From Ruminococcaceae bacterium UBA1244 (GTDB lineage Bacteria; Bacillota; Clostridia; Oscillospirales; Acutalibacteraceae): a DNA stretch of 15,206 nt. The position numbers and the translations under genes are program-made. This document shows, piece by piece, positions 6,793-13,783 of the stretch. Where the stretch lies: the NCBI GenBank assembly GCA_002308635.1, contig DBWG01000114.1, positions 526-15,731 of the forward strand, given 5' to 3'. Numbering within the stretch: position 1 is the first letter of the stretch; every line of letters starts with the position of its first letter. The notes under the pieces are model-generated. The model was not told the origin of the DNA and did not search any database. It saw only the letters and a list, made by a program, of their open reading frames with translations.

Positions 6793-6816
6793 ATGACAAA
6801 AACAAAAAAACATTGA
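6793..6816 (+). other. Start site with out-of-frame A7 tract (MTKTKKH-stop)
   Basis: The ATG at 6793 has an excellent ribosome site (AAAGGAGG), but it reads only MTKTKKH before TGA at 6814-6816. Seven A (6804-6810) lie inside. With eight A the frame would continue as MTKTKKTLSILLSFIMTLSL, a complete signal peptide, into the 811-codon frame that follows. The tract is therefore the single point of frame loss. Confidence 0.8.
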
Positions 6817-9248
6817 GCATTCTGTTATCATTTATAATGACACTCAGTCTGTTCATTATTATTCCGGTCACATCGGTCAGCGCCGAAATTAGCGACTATA
6901 ATACGATTTATCCTATGCCTGCTCCCACATCAGTTGATGGATACGGTATAATTAATGTCACCTTTGGCAATATCGATGTAGTAAACAACAGTGAGTACCC
7001 CACTTCTGCTCCTTACTATGGAGACTACTCAGATCAGGTCGGTTCTTACTTTCCCGGCGATACCGCAGAAGTTGCCATAACATTATACACCGGCTATACT
7101 TACGGCACAGTCATATTTGTAGACTGGAACAAAAACTACAACTTTGAAGCCGATGAAGTGGTATATAAAGGCGAAAGTACTTCCTACTGTCCCACGACCC
7201 TTAATGCTTCTTTTGATATCCCCTCAGATACGAAAATTGACAGCTACAGGATGCGTATCTGTGCAGCCGACTTTTATTATGACAACTTTATAAAGGGCAG
7301 TGACTACATCCCTGAATACTCTGCTCCTACCAGTGACTATTGTGTGGTTCATGACTACACTCTTAAAGTAGAATCTCCCTGCGATCATGAATTGACCTTT
7401 GTTCCCGGCATTTCAGGCGGATGTTTCGAAGAAAGCTCTATACCGTACTTCCACTGCAGCATTTGCGGCAGAAACTACAAGGACGCAGAATGTACTGTCC
7501 TCCTCAGGAACAGCGATTTTGTTATCGAACCTAAAGGATTCCACAACCCGATTAGTAATTATACCGATAACGAAGACGGCACTTACACCGTTTTCTGCAG
7601 CGACTGCGGCGCTTATTATACCACGAATTCTAACGTTGCCAAAGTGACCCTCACAGCAGGTGATGTCTGGGGAGACGAAACCGGTTATCAGATGCTTCTC
7701 GACGCCGATGCAAACACCTTCGGCAGCATTATTCCGGAAAAAGGAAATCTTTCCACCATAGGTGATGCCGATCAGAGTATTTATGACGAGTTTGAGTATA
7801 AAATACCCGAAAATGCAGACGGAAGCTTAACGACGCAAAATATAGTGATAAGCAACAGTGTTTCCATTAATATACCCGCAGGTACTTATGACTGGTGTAT
7901 CACAAACCCGACTCCCGATGATAAGATGTATATTGCAGGCCCCTATGGCCCATTCCCAGCTCGTTATGACAACTTCGTTTTCTTACCCGGAGCAGCCTAT
8001 GAATTCAGTATGGGCAATTACGGCACTCACGACGGTGTAGAACTTTCGCTTGTCCTTCCTGATGATGCCCACAAACATTCATGGGAGTACACACTGGACG
8101 GTACGACTTTTACGGCGCACTGCACAGAGGATGACTGTATCTTTGAAGATTCTACCCTGACTCTCAGCGCACCTGCCGGCGATATCTATTATGACGGCAC
8201 ACCCAAAACGGCAATACTCAGCGAAATAACCAACTCCCTTGCTTTCCCGGAAAATTACACCAAGATAGTATATTACAAGGACGGCGCAATTGTAAGAGGC
8301 GATCCTGTTGAGCCTGGCACTTATACTGCGAAAATTTTTGTAAACGGGATCGAAGCAAGCGTATCGTTTACCATTTTAAAGAAAGGGCAATTCACAGGCA
8401 ACTCCCTGTCTCTTAACGGCGATATCGGCATAAACTTCTACGTATGCGTACCGGAAAATTTCCAGGATAACGCTCAGGTCAAGTTCAGCTGGAAAGAAGA
8501 CAATACCGAAACCTACACCATCAGCGAGATCGAGCCATACGAAGACGACATCTACAGATTCACAGTTCCTGTAGCAGCCGCTGAGATGACCGAACCTGTC
8601 ACCGCAGAGCTGTATGTTGGCGGTGTGCTCGTTGATGAGACGGAATGTTCTGTCGCAATGTATGCAAACAAGATCCTGGCTGACGAAAACGGCGAGATCA
8701 CTGAATTGTACGGCGAGGAAACAACCGAAAAACTTCAGGCACTCTGTAAGGCTATGCTTGTTTACGGCGCAAAGAGCCAGCTTTATTTCAACTACAACAC
8801 TGATAACCTTGCGGATGCAGATCTGGAATACACAATGGATGACCTGACATCTGCCGAGATCATCGCTCTCGGCAAAACGAACATTCCTGACCTGTCAAAG
8901 TCATACGGAATAAAGTTTGCAGGTTCTTCTCTCCTTCTCCGCACCACGACCACCTACCGCCTGTATTTCAGCGTAACCAACTATAGTAAGCTGGATGAAC
9001 TGACAGTAAGGCTCGGCAATGAAGCACTTGAATACGGTACAAAAGACAAGTATATCTACTTTGATATCAGCGATATCCCCGCAGCAAGTGTATTCGACAA
9101 CTTTACGCTGACATTCGGCGAAACAACCGTCACCGTAAATGCCGGCGCATACGTCCGCAGTACCCTTAACAGCAGCGATACCCTCAAAGCTGCAATGACC
9201 TCATTGTACCGCTACAATGAAGCAGCACAGGACTATTTCGCAGAATAA
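6813..9248 (+). CDS. Secreted multidomain surface protein: GEVED-like, CxxC repeats, DUF2436, MBG-like, C-terminal module (start frameshifted)
   Basis: 811 codons from a TTG at 6813; the natural start is probably ATG 6793, lost by one base in an A7 tract. Numbering from TTG: the remainder of a signal peptide ending at TSVSA (20-24); a GEVED-like beta domain (about 45-187; FVDWNKNYNFEADEVVYKG, ending SDYCVVHDYTLKVE); cysteine-pair segments (CSICG 215-219, CSDCG 262-266, and a looser one at 437-442); a DUF2436 domain as in Porphyromonas gingipain adhesin regions (about 281-413; DVWGDETGYQMLLDADANTF, IPAGTYDWCITNP, ARYDNF); an MBG-like beta domain (about 446-521; YYDGTPKTA, EPGTYTA); and a C-terminal module (about 525-811; LNGDIGINFYV, KAMLVYGAKSQLYFNY) that recurs in clostridial surface proteins. 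No LPXTG, dockerin or S-layer motif was seen, so it is probably secreted or loosely bound. Adhesion or carbohydrate binding is inferred. Confidence 0.85.
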   Translation: MSILLSFIMTLSLFIIIPVTSVSAEISDYNTIYPMPAPTSVDGYGIINVTFGNIDVVNNSEYPTSAPYYGDYSDQVGSYFPGDTAEVAITLYTGYTYGTVIFVDWNKNYNFEADEVVYKGESTSYCPTTLNASFDIPSDTKIDSYRMRICAADFYYDNFIKGSDYIPEYSAPTSDYCVVHDYTLKVESPCDHELTFVPGISGGCFEESSIPYFHCSICGRNYKDAECTVLLRNSDFVIEPKGFHNPISNYTDNEDGTYTVFCSDCGAYYTTNSNVAKVTLTAGDVWGDETGYQMLLDADANTFGSIIPEKGNLSTIGDADQSIYDEFEYKIPENADGSLTTQNIVISNSVSINIPAGTYDWCITNPTPDDKMYIAGPYGPFPARYDNFVFLPGAAYEFSMGNYGTHDGVELSLVLPDDAHKHSWEYTLDGTTFTAHCTEDDCIFEDSTLTLSAPAGDIYYDGTPKTAILSEITNSLAFPENYTKIVYYKDGAIVRGDPVEPGTYTAKIFVNGIEASVSFTILKKGQFTGNSLSLNGDIGINFYVCVPENFQDNAQVKFSWKEDNTETYTISEIEPYEDDIYRFTVPVAAAEMTEPVTAELYVGGVLVDETECSVAMYANKILADENGEITELYGEETTEKLQALCKAMLVYGAKSQLYFNYNTDNLADADLEYTMDDLTSAEIIALGKTNIPDLSKSYGIKFAGSSLLLRTTTTYRLYFSVTNYSKLDELTVRLGNEALEYGTKDKYIYFDISDIPAASVFDNFTLTFGETTVTVNAGAYVRSTLNSSDTLKAAMTSLYRYNEAAQDYFAE

Positions 9249-9298
9249 AAAAACTTTTCATTTTATCTCATCCTGATAGAGTTGGATAAATAAACACT

Positions 9299-9336
9299 AC
9301 AAGCCGGTCTGAATTGTCAGACCGGCTTGTTTTTTC
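9299..9336 (+). terminator. Rho-independent terminator of the secreted protein gene
   Basis: ACAAGCCGGTCTG (9299-9311), a 6-base loop, CAGACCGGCTTGT (9318-9330): a perfect 13-bp stem followed by a T run to 9335. It may also stop the converging minus-strand gene at 9373, although the T tract on that side is poor. Confidence 0.95.
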
Positions 9337-9372
9337 TTGTACTGCTGAGATTTTCCTCAGAACTCTTTAATT

Positions 9373-10344
9373 TTATATTGACGTAATGCCATCAGAATGA
9401 TACTGATAAACATCGGAAACAAAATCAACCACCTTATTTTCGTCCTTATTTTCATATTCCTCGGCCTGACCGAACTTTGGTATTACAAAAGTAAATATGA
9501 TGTACAGTATTCCGGCTATTGCAAAGAGTATCGCAGCGATCAACCAGATGCGCTTTCTGATATCCTTTGCTCTCTGCTTCTTTGCCATTTTCTGATAATC
9601 GCTGTTACGCTGGGCGATCTCAGACTTCTGCGCCTCAATATCAGCAAGACGCTGCTTTTCGTATTCTTCGATCTGACGCTTTACCTTTTCTTTTTCAAGC
9701 TCCTGAAACTCTTTGTTTCTGCGGAGATTTTCAACGCTTGTATTCTTTTCGAGCCACTCCCTGTTGACCTTGCACTGCGAACATTTTTTATCCTCGCTCC
9801 AGTTGAACGCACCGCAGGCACAGAGCCAGTGATCCTCTTCAAATTCCGGCTGCAAAACAAGATCCACGCCGTTTATGCCGCTTCTTACGCAGATATCCAT
9901 AAACTGCTTGTTGTAATCCCCCTGAACCGAATAGATATTCTGCTGTTCTATTTTTGTGTCGAAATGCTTATTTTCCTTGTTCTCCCATTTTTCCCCGCCG
10001 GAAAACGAAACGCTCCTTATGACATATTCCATGTTTCTCGTTTCTATATCGGGAACAGGTATCTGTCTTTCATAGCCGAAGCTGTCGTTTCTTTCTGCAT
10101 CAAGACCGCTGAAGCTGACATTTTCGATGCGTCCGATAGGTTCCCTGTGTTCATTGAAGCAGACGACATCAAATATTATCTCTTCGAGCATGGCAGGTCT
10201 GAGGTTGACAAACTTTACACGTGTATACATCTCGCCTTTAAGCCTGTCAAGTTCAAGACACATCGAACGCAGTATAACAGGCGAACCCCTGAACCACATA
10301 TCATCGTTTTTTATTTCAAGCAGCTTTGTTATTTCTTCATCCAT
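9373..10344 (-). CDS. Zinc-ribbon, coiled-coil, single-pass membrane protein of unknown function
   Basis: 323 aa from the ATG at 10344 (GGTGA five bases upstream); a GTG at 10353 is an alternative. No family is recognised for the N-terminal beta-rich region (about 1-160), which repeats phrases such as VSFSG and looks like a folded domain. Then follows a zinc ribbon C175-x-C177 ... C188-x2-C191 (WLCACGAFNW, KKCSQCK), a highly charged helix likely to form a coiled coil (about 205-262; EKEKVKRQIEEYEKQRLADI), a transmembrane helix (about 266-288) and a short acidic tail. It is probably anchored with its bulk in the cytoplasm, judging by the lack of a signal peptide and by basic residues before the helix. 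It has its own promoter and is downstream of mntP on the same strand. Function unknown. Confidence 0.8.
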   Translation of the reverse strand: MDEEITKLLEIKNDDMWFRGSPVILRSMCLELDRLKGEMYTRVKFVNLRPAMLEEIIFDVVCFNEHREPIGRIENVSFSGLDAERNDSFGYERQIPVPDIETRNMEYVIRSVSFSGGEKWENKENKHFDTKIEQQNIYSVQGDYNKQFMDICVRSGINGVDLVLQPEFEEDHWLCACGAFNWSEDKKCSQCKVNREWLEKNTSVENLRRNKEFQELEKEKVKRQIEEYEKQRLADIEAQKSEIAQRNSDYQKMAKKQRAKDIRKRIWLIAAILFAIAGILYIIFTFVIPKFGQAEEYENKDENKVVDFVSDVYQYHSDGITSI

Positions 10345-10374
10345 TTTTGTCACCGTCCGATAATTTATATCATT

Positions 10375-10403
10375 ATTCTAATAGCTTATCACTGCAATGT
10401 CAA
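10375..10403 (-). promoter_or_regulatory. Sigma-A promoter of the zinc-ribbon protein gene
   Basis: Minus strand: TTGACA (10403-10398), 17-base spacer, TAGAAT (10380-10375). It lies in the 75-base gap after mntP. Confidence 0.78.
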
Positions 10404-10428
10404 GTAATATATCTTCTCCTCCGGCCTG

Positions 10429-10989
10429 TCACGAAATGACTCCAAGCCCTTCAAGCAGTATTTTCAGACCTATCAGTATAAGTATAATGCCGCCGACAAA
10501 TTCGGCTTTTTTCTGATATTTGCTTCCGAAAAGGCTGCCGAGCTTTATTCCTGCCGCCGAAAAAATAAATGTTATTATTCCTATGGTCAGCACTGCAGCA
10601 ACAATATTGACTTCCAAAAACGCAAAGGTTACTCCCACAGCAAGCGCATCTATGCTTGTTGCTATCGCAAGAAGCAGCATGGTTTTTATGCCCATGTCAG
10701 AATTCTGCTTTTCTTCCTCTGCAAATACCTCTCGGATCATATTTCCTCCGATAAGGAACAGCAGCACAAACGCTATCCAGTGGTCAAACTGATCTATGTA
10801 GCCGACGAAAATGCTTGCAAACAAATATCCGACAAGCGGCATCAGTCCCTGAAAACCGCCGAACCATATTCCGGCTTTTACACTGTGGCGAAGCTTTATT
10901 TTTCCGAGCGACAGCCCCTTGCATATCGAAACCGCAAACGCATCCATTGCAAGACCTATCGCTAATATTACTATTTCATAGAACTGCAT
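10429..10989 (-). CDS. mntP: Manganese efflux pump MntP
   Basis: 186 aa, matching the usual length of about 188. It is an inner-membrane exporter of Mn(II) that protects against manganese excess. Six hydrophobic segments form two inverted halves, each starting with the conserved Asp motif: GLAMDAFAVSICKG (D16) and ATSIDALAVGVTF (D114). Conserved GGFQGLMP and GGNMIRE segments are present. Start ATG at 10989 with GGAG upstream. It is divergent from a small peptide gene and an ArsR-type regulator. The intergenic gap is too short for a yybP-ykoY manganese riboswitch and none was seen, so control may be by protein. Confidence 0.93.
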   Translation of the reverse strand: MQFYEIVILAIGLAMDAFAVSICKGLSLGKIKLRHSVKAGIWFGGFQGLMPLVGYLFASIFVGYIDQFDHWIAFVLLFLIGGNMIREVFAEEEKQNSDMGIKTMLLLAIATSIDALAVGVTFAFLEVNIVAAVLTIGIITFIFSAAGIKLGSLFGSKYQKKAEFVGGIILILIGLKILLEGLGVIS

Positions 10990-11021
10990 AATATCTTCTC
11001 CGATTTCCTTTTATTGAAGTG

Positions 11022-11050
11022 TTGTATTCTGACATAAAATATGCTATTAT
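11022..11050 (+). promoter_or_regulatory. Probable promoter of the small peptide/arsR unit
   Basis: TTGTAT (11022-11027), 17-base spacer, TATTAT (11045-11050). The -10 lies in the short palindrome TATTATAATA (11045-11054). The divergent mntP start is only 33 bases upstream of the -35. Confidence 0.5.
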
Positions 11051-11082
11051 AATATAAAAAACATCCGGGAGATGAAAAAAAC

Positions 11083-11220
11083 ATGAAATCACTGAAATTA
11101 TTCAAAACTATCCTGAGCCTTACCATTGCGATACTCGATGTTGTTATGGCTGTCATCATCCTCAAAAAGCTGCGGGAGGATGACGAGATAGTCAGCGGCA
11201 CACCCGAAATCGACTCCTGA
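11083..11220 (+). CDS. 45-aa single-pass membrane peptide upstream of arsR-type gene
   Basis: It starts at ATG 11083 and stops at TGA 11218-11220. The protein begins MKSLKLFKTILSLTIAILDV, continues hydrophobic through VVMAVIIL (one transmembrane helix, about 8-27), then has a charged tail with KKLREDDEIVSG. GGGAG lies 12 bases upstream. It is on the same strand as the ArsR/SmtB gene, 48 bases ahead of it, and is probably cotranscribed. No homologue is recognised. Codon use is similar to neighbours and the amphipathic layout is protein-like, but its small size keeps confidence moderate. Confidence 0.6.
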   Translation: MKSLKLFKTILSLTIAILDVVMAVIILKKLREDDEIVSGTPEIDS

Positions 11221-11268
11221 AGCCCGGCATCCGTTTTGCCGTAAGCTCACAAAACACGGAGGAACGCT

Positions 11269-11655
11269 ATGACTGAAAAGAATACGCCGATATTGCCGCA
11301 CTGCCACAGCGAAAATGAATCCGATCTCCTCAGAAATATGCCCGATCTTGATGTTGTGCGTACAGTTGCCGAAGCTATGAAGCAGCTTGGAGATCCCAGC
11401 CGGCTGCGTATTTTCTGGCTGCTGTGCCACTATGAGGAGTGCGTTATAAACATTGCCGCCGCCACAGGGATGACCAGTCCTGCTGTATCGCACCATCTGC
11501 GGCTTTTGAAGGGTGCCGGGCTGATAACATCACGCAGAGAGGGCAAGGAAATGTACTACCGTGCTTCCGACACACCAATGACCGAAAAACTCCACCGCAC
11601 GATTGAAGAGATAGCGATGATCTCCTGTCCTGAGATCGAGCATCCCGCTTTATGA
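11269..11655 (+). CDS. ArsR/SmtB-family metal-responsive repressor
   Basis: 128 aa. Winged helix-turn-helix repressor of the ArsR/SmtB type, which leaves DNA when metal binds. The GDPSRLRIFWLL helix (41-52) and the recognition helix TSPAVSHHLRLL (69-80) are typical; the wing is about 85-97. The classical ELCVC metal site is reduced to EECVIN with C53 and C58. Other candidate ligands are H11-C12-H13 at the N-terminus and C120/H125 at the C-terminus, so the metal cannot be named. Start ATG at 11269 with GGAGG eight bases upstream. It is downstream of a 45-aa peptide and divergent from mntP. Its 3' end overlaps hemW by 6 bases tail to tail, and a terminator for this unit lies inside hemW. Confidence 0.9.
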   Translation: MTEKNTPILPHCHSENESDLLRNMPDLDVVRTVAEAMKQLGDPSRLRIFWLLCHYEECVINIAAATGMTSPAVSHHLRLLKGAGLITSRREGKEMYYRASDTPMTEKLHRTIEEIAMISCPEIEHPAL

Positions 11656-12759
11656 AATGATGTGTGCGATCACAGCATTCGACATTAAAAATCCTTTTTT
11701 GGTAAGCCTTATCCCCTCATCATCGACCAAAGTATAGCCGCCTTTTGAAAGGGCGGCTGCTTTTTTTATCAGTTCATCCGGCATATCCCGTCCGAATCGT
11801 TTTTGATAGCTTTCTTTCGTTATGCCTTCGGCAAGCCTGAGACCAAGCATTATAAATTCCTCTTCGTCTCCGCCTTCACCGTCGTCAGTTGTTTTGTTAT
11901 CAAAAAAATCCTCAAACGATCTTTCAAAATAAAATCTCCTGCCGTCAATAAACGAATGTGCGGCAGGTCCGAAACCGAGATATTCTTCATCGTGCCAGTA
12001 TTTGAGATTATGCCTGCTCTCATATCCGGGAAGAGAAAAATTCGATATCTCATACTGACGGTACCCATATTCCGAAAGCTTTTCAACGGCAAAAAGATAC
12101 ATCTCAGCCTGCCTGTCTTCATCAGGCAGCAAAAGGCTGTCCTTTATTTTGTAGTAGTGCGTACTCTTCTCTATTTTGAGAAGGTATGCTGAAATATGCT
12201 TAACACCGTGTGACGCACAAAAATCTATCGACCTCAGAAGGCTCTCACCGGTCTGTGACGGAGTAGCTATCATGAGGTCAAGTGAAATATTTTCAAAGCC
12301 TGCGTTCTGTGCCTGACGCACACAGCGGTCGGCATCCTTACTGTCATGCAGCCGTCCGAGAAGCCTGAGTTCATTGTCGTCGGACGACTGAAGCCCTATC
12401 GAAAGCCTGTTGAACCCGCTTTTAAGAAGGTCTTCAAATCCGATATTTTTCTTTTCGGGATTTACCTCAAGCGTTATCTCTGCATTTTCAAGTCCGAAAT
12501 ATTTTCGGGCTTCTCTGCATATCATTCCAAGACGCTGTTCACCGATAAGGCTCGGAGTTCCTCCGCCAAAATACAGCGTGTCGGCTGTGCGCCCGTACTT
12601 CTCAGAATAATATCCGATACTCCTGCACAGTGCGTCCGTATATTCATCAAACCTTTCCTCTCCCGCACACACGGAAAAGAAATCACAGTACGGACATTTT
12701 CTTTTACAGAACGGGATATGAAGGTACAGCCCGATCTTTTTTGCAGGTCCTTCCATCAT
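11650..12759 (-). CDS. hemW: Radical SAM heme chaperone HemW (formerly HemN-like)
   Basis: 369 aa. Radical SAM protein that binds heme and passes it to respiratory proteins; long misannotated as oxygen-independent coproporphyrinogen oxidase. The iron-sulfur motif C18xxxC22xxC25 is in HIPFCKRKCPYCDF, the SAM motif GGGTPS at 65-70, and the typical HNLKYW with GFGPAAHSF segment lies around residue 230-250. A HemN_C-like region ends the protein. Length is normal for HemW, shorter than true HemN. The ATG at 12759 overlaps the stop of the upstream membrane protein gene by 4 bases (ATGA), indicating translational coupling. Third gene of the Nudix / membrane protein / hemW operon. Confidence 0.93.
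   Translation of the reverse strand: MMEGPAKKIGLYLHIPFCKRKCPYCDFFSVCAGEERFDEYTDALCRSIGYYSEKYGRTADTLYFGGGTPSLIGEQRLGMICREARKYFGLENAEITLEVNPEKKNIGFEDLLKSGFNRLSIGLQSSDDNELRLLGRLHDSKDADRCVRQAQNAGFENISLDLMIATPSQTGESLLRSIDFCASHGVKHISAYLLKIEKSTHYYKIKDSLLLPDEDRQAEMYLFAVEKLSEYGYRQYEISNFSLPGYESRHNLKYWHDEEYLGFGPAAHSFIDGRRFYFERSFEDFFDNKTTDDGEGGDEEEFIMLGLRLAEGITKESYQKRFGRDMPDELIKKAAALSKGGYTLVDDEGIRLTKKGFLMSNAVIAHIIS
11736..11767 (+). terminator. Terminator of the arsR-type unit, embedded antisense in hemW
   Basis: AGCCGCC (11736-11742) pairs with GGCGGCT (11752-11758), extendable by TTT/AAA past one bulged G. Then comes GC and seven T (11761-11767). It lies 80 bases after the ArsR-type stop, inside the 3' coding end of hemW, and works only in the plus direction. 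Confidence 0.8.
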
Positions 12760-13103
12760 TCGTTCGGACCCTTTCTCAGGATTATCACCATCTCAACAAA
12801 CAGCGTGATGAGCGAAGCGGCAATAAGCGCAATATCAAAGCACATGAACGTATTGAACGATGCCGAAAGTCCGTCGTATGTCAGCTTGTCGCTCATGGTC
12901 AGGAAACCGACAAAAGCATCATTTTCGTTGGTATTGAGTGCGGTGATAGCATTGTCTATCATAAATGTAAAGACGACAAAGCAAACAAGTATTACTATAA
13001 CTGTACCGGTAAGCACAGGCTTTTTGGGTCTGTTTATTACACACGCCGCAAACACCGACAAGAACAGTGCTGCGCCTGCTATTATTATGACTGGATTTAT
13101 CAT
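12756..13103 (-). CDS. Small integral membrane protein (three helices), unknown function
   Basis: 115 aa from the ATG at 13103, preceded by AGGAG. An upstream in-frame TTG at 13124 would include the ribosome site and is rejected. Three hydrophobic segments (about 1-23, 31-50, 84-110) with a short polar loop of about 30 residues (TALNTNENDAFVGFL) between the second and third. No family is recognised. It starts 17 bases after the Nudix stop and overlaps hemW by 4 bases, so it belongs to that operon. Confidence 0.75.
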   Translation of the reverse strand: MINPVIIIAGAALFLSVFAACVINRPKKPVLTGTVIVILVCFVVFTFMIDNAITALNTNENDAFVGFLTMSDKLTYDGLSASFNTFMCFDIALIAASLITLFVEMVIILRKGPNE

Positions 13104-13120
13104 TTTATTCTCCTTATATA

Positions 13121-13672
13121 TCAAAGCTCCGGCAGCGGTCTGTTGAGAAGCATTGCCGTTTTAAGCACGGCGATCTGTGTCTTTGCGTCAGCAAGCTCAC
13201 CGTTCATTACCATTTCGACCGCCTTTTCAACAGGTATTCTCTTTACGTCAAGAAACTCATCTTCATCGGGATTCTGGTTCTCATAGTGATCCACCTTGCA
13301 GAAATAGAGATGGATTATCTCTCCGCAGTAGCCGGGGCTGGGATATACCTTTCCAAGAGTCATATATTCCCTGCCTATTGCGCCTGTTTCTTCAAGCAGC
13401 TCACGCTTTCCGTTTTCAAGCGGAGACTGACCCTTTTCAAGCTTTCCTGCGGGAAGTTCGAGTATCACTTCCTTATAGGGATATCTGAACTGCTCCACAA
13501 AAAGCAGCTCTCTGTTTTCTGTGAGTGCGGCGATACAGACACCGCCGGGATGTCCGACCACTTCACGCTTTGCAGTATTGCCGTTTTCAAGCTCTACGGT
13601 GTCGTTTGTGACATGGATTATCTTTCCGTTGTATATCTCATCAGACTCGAGAGTCTTTTCAAAATGCTTCAT
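13121..13672 (-). CDS. Nudix hydrolase, ADP-ribose pyrophosphatase type
   Basis: 183 aa. It probably hydrolyses ADP-ribose to AMP and ribose 5-phosphate. The beta strand region EQFRYPYKEVILELPAGKLE (60-79) is typical of NudF-like ADP-ribose pyrophosphatases. The Nudix box runs G76-x5-Q82-x7-R90-E91-LL-E94-E95-T-G97. All metal-binding REUxEE residues are intact, but the first Glu of the box is Gln (Q82). Start ATG at 13672 with GGAGGGG upstream. First gene of an operon with a small membrane protein and hemW; consensus promoter at 13705-13733. It is adjacent to a NADAR gene upstream on the same strand. Confidence 0.9.
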   Translation of the reverse strand: MKHFEKTLESDEIYNGKIIHVTNDTVELENGNTAKREVVGHPGGVCIAALTENRELLFVEQFRYPYKEVILELPAGKLEKGQSPLENGKRELLEETGAIGREYMTLGKVYPSPGYCGEIIHLYFCKVDHYENQNPDEDEFLDVKRIPVEKAVEMVMNGELADAKTQIAVLKTAMLLNRPLPEL

Positions 13673-13704
13673 TGCTTTCCCCTCCGTTTTTGGATAATAC
13701 CATC

Positions 13705-13733
13705 ATTATACAGCATTTGTACAAAAATGTAAA
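13705..13733 (-). promoter_or_regulatory. Sigma-A promoter of the Nudix / membrane protein / hemW operon
   Basis: Minus strand: TTTACA (13733-13728), 17-base spacer, TATAAT (13710-13705). It begins 12 bases after the NADAR terminator. Confidence 0.85.
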
Positions 13734-13744
13734 CTACAAATACT

Positions 13745-13770
13745 AAAAAGGGCAGCTCACGCTGTCCTTT
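13745..13770 (-). terminator. Rho-independent terminator of the NADAR gene
   Basis: Minus strand: AAAGGACAGC (13770-13761), 4-base loop, GCTGCCCTTT (13756-13747) with one mismatch, then a T run to 13745. It starts 14 bases after the NADAR stop codon. Confidence 0.85.
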
Positions 13771-13783
13771 AATGCACCAAATA

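Noticed and set aside
9348..9362. Small CTGAG/CTCAG hairpin as a terminator for the zinc-ribbon gene
   Set aside because: Only five base pairs and no T run on the minus strand.
9397..10407. A 336-codon plus-strand frame opposite the zinc-ribbon protein
   Set aside because: It has no ribosome site, the minus-strand frame has a clear promoter and recognisable zinc ribbon, coiled coil and membrane helix, and the plus translation has no known motif.
10990..11082. Manganese (yybP-ykoY) riboswitch before mntP
   Set aside because: The gap is under 100 bases and shared with a divergent gene; no matching conserved segments were seen.
11614..11640. GATCTC/GAGATC hairpin as a hemW terminator
   Set aside because: Six base pairs, within the arsR-type coding sequence and not followed by T residues.
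12346..13146. A 266-codon plus-strand frame opposite hemW and the membrane protein gene
   Set aside because: It spans the junction of two well-supported minus genes and shows no domain, ribosome site or promoter.
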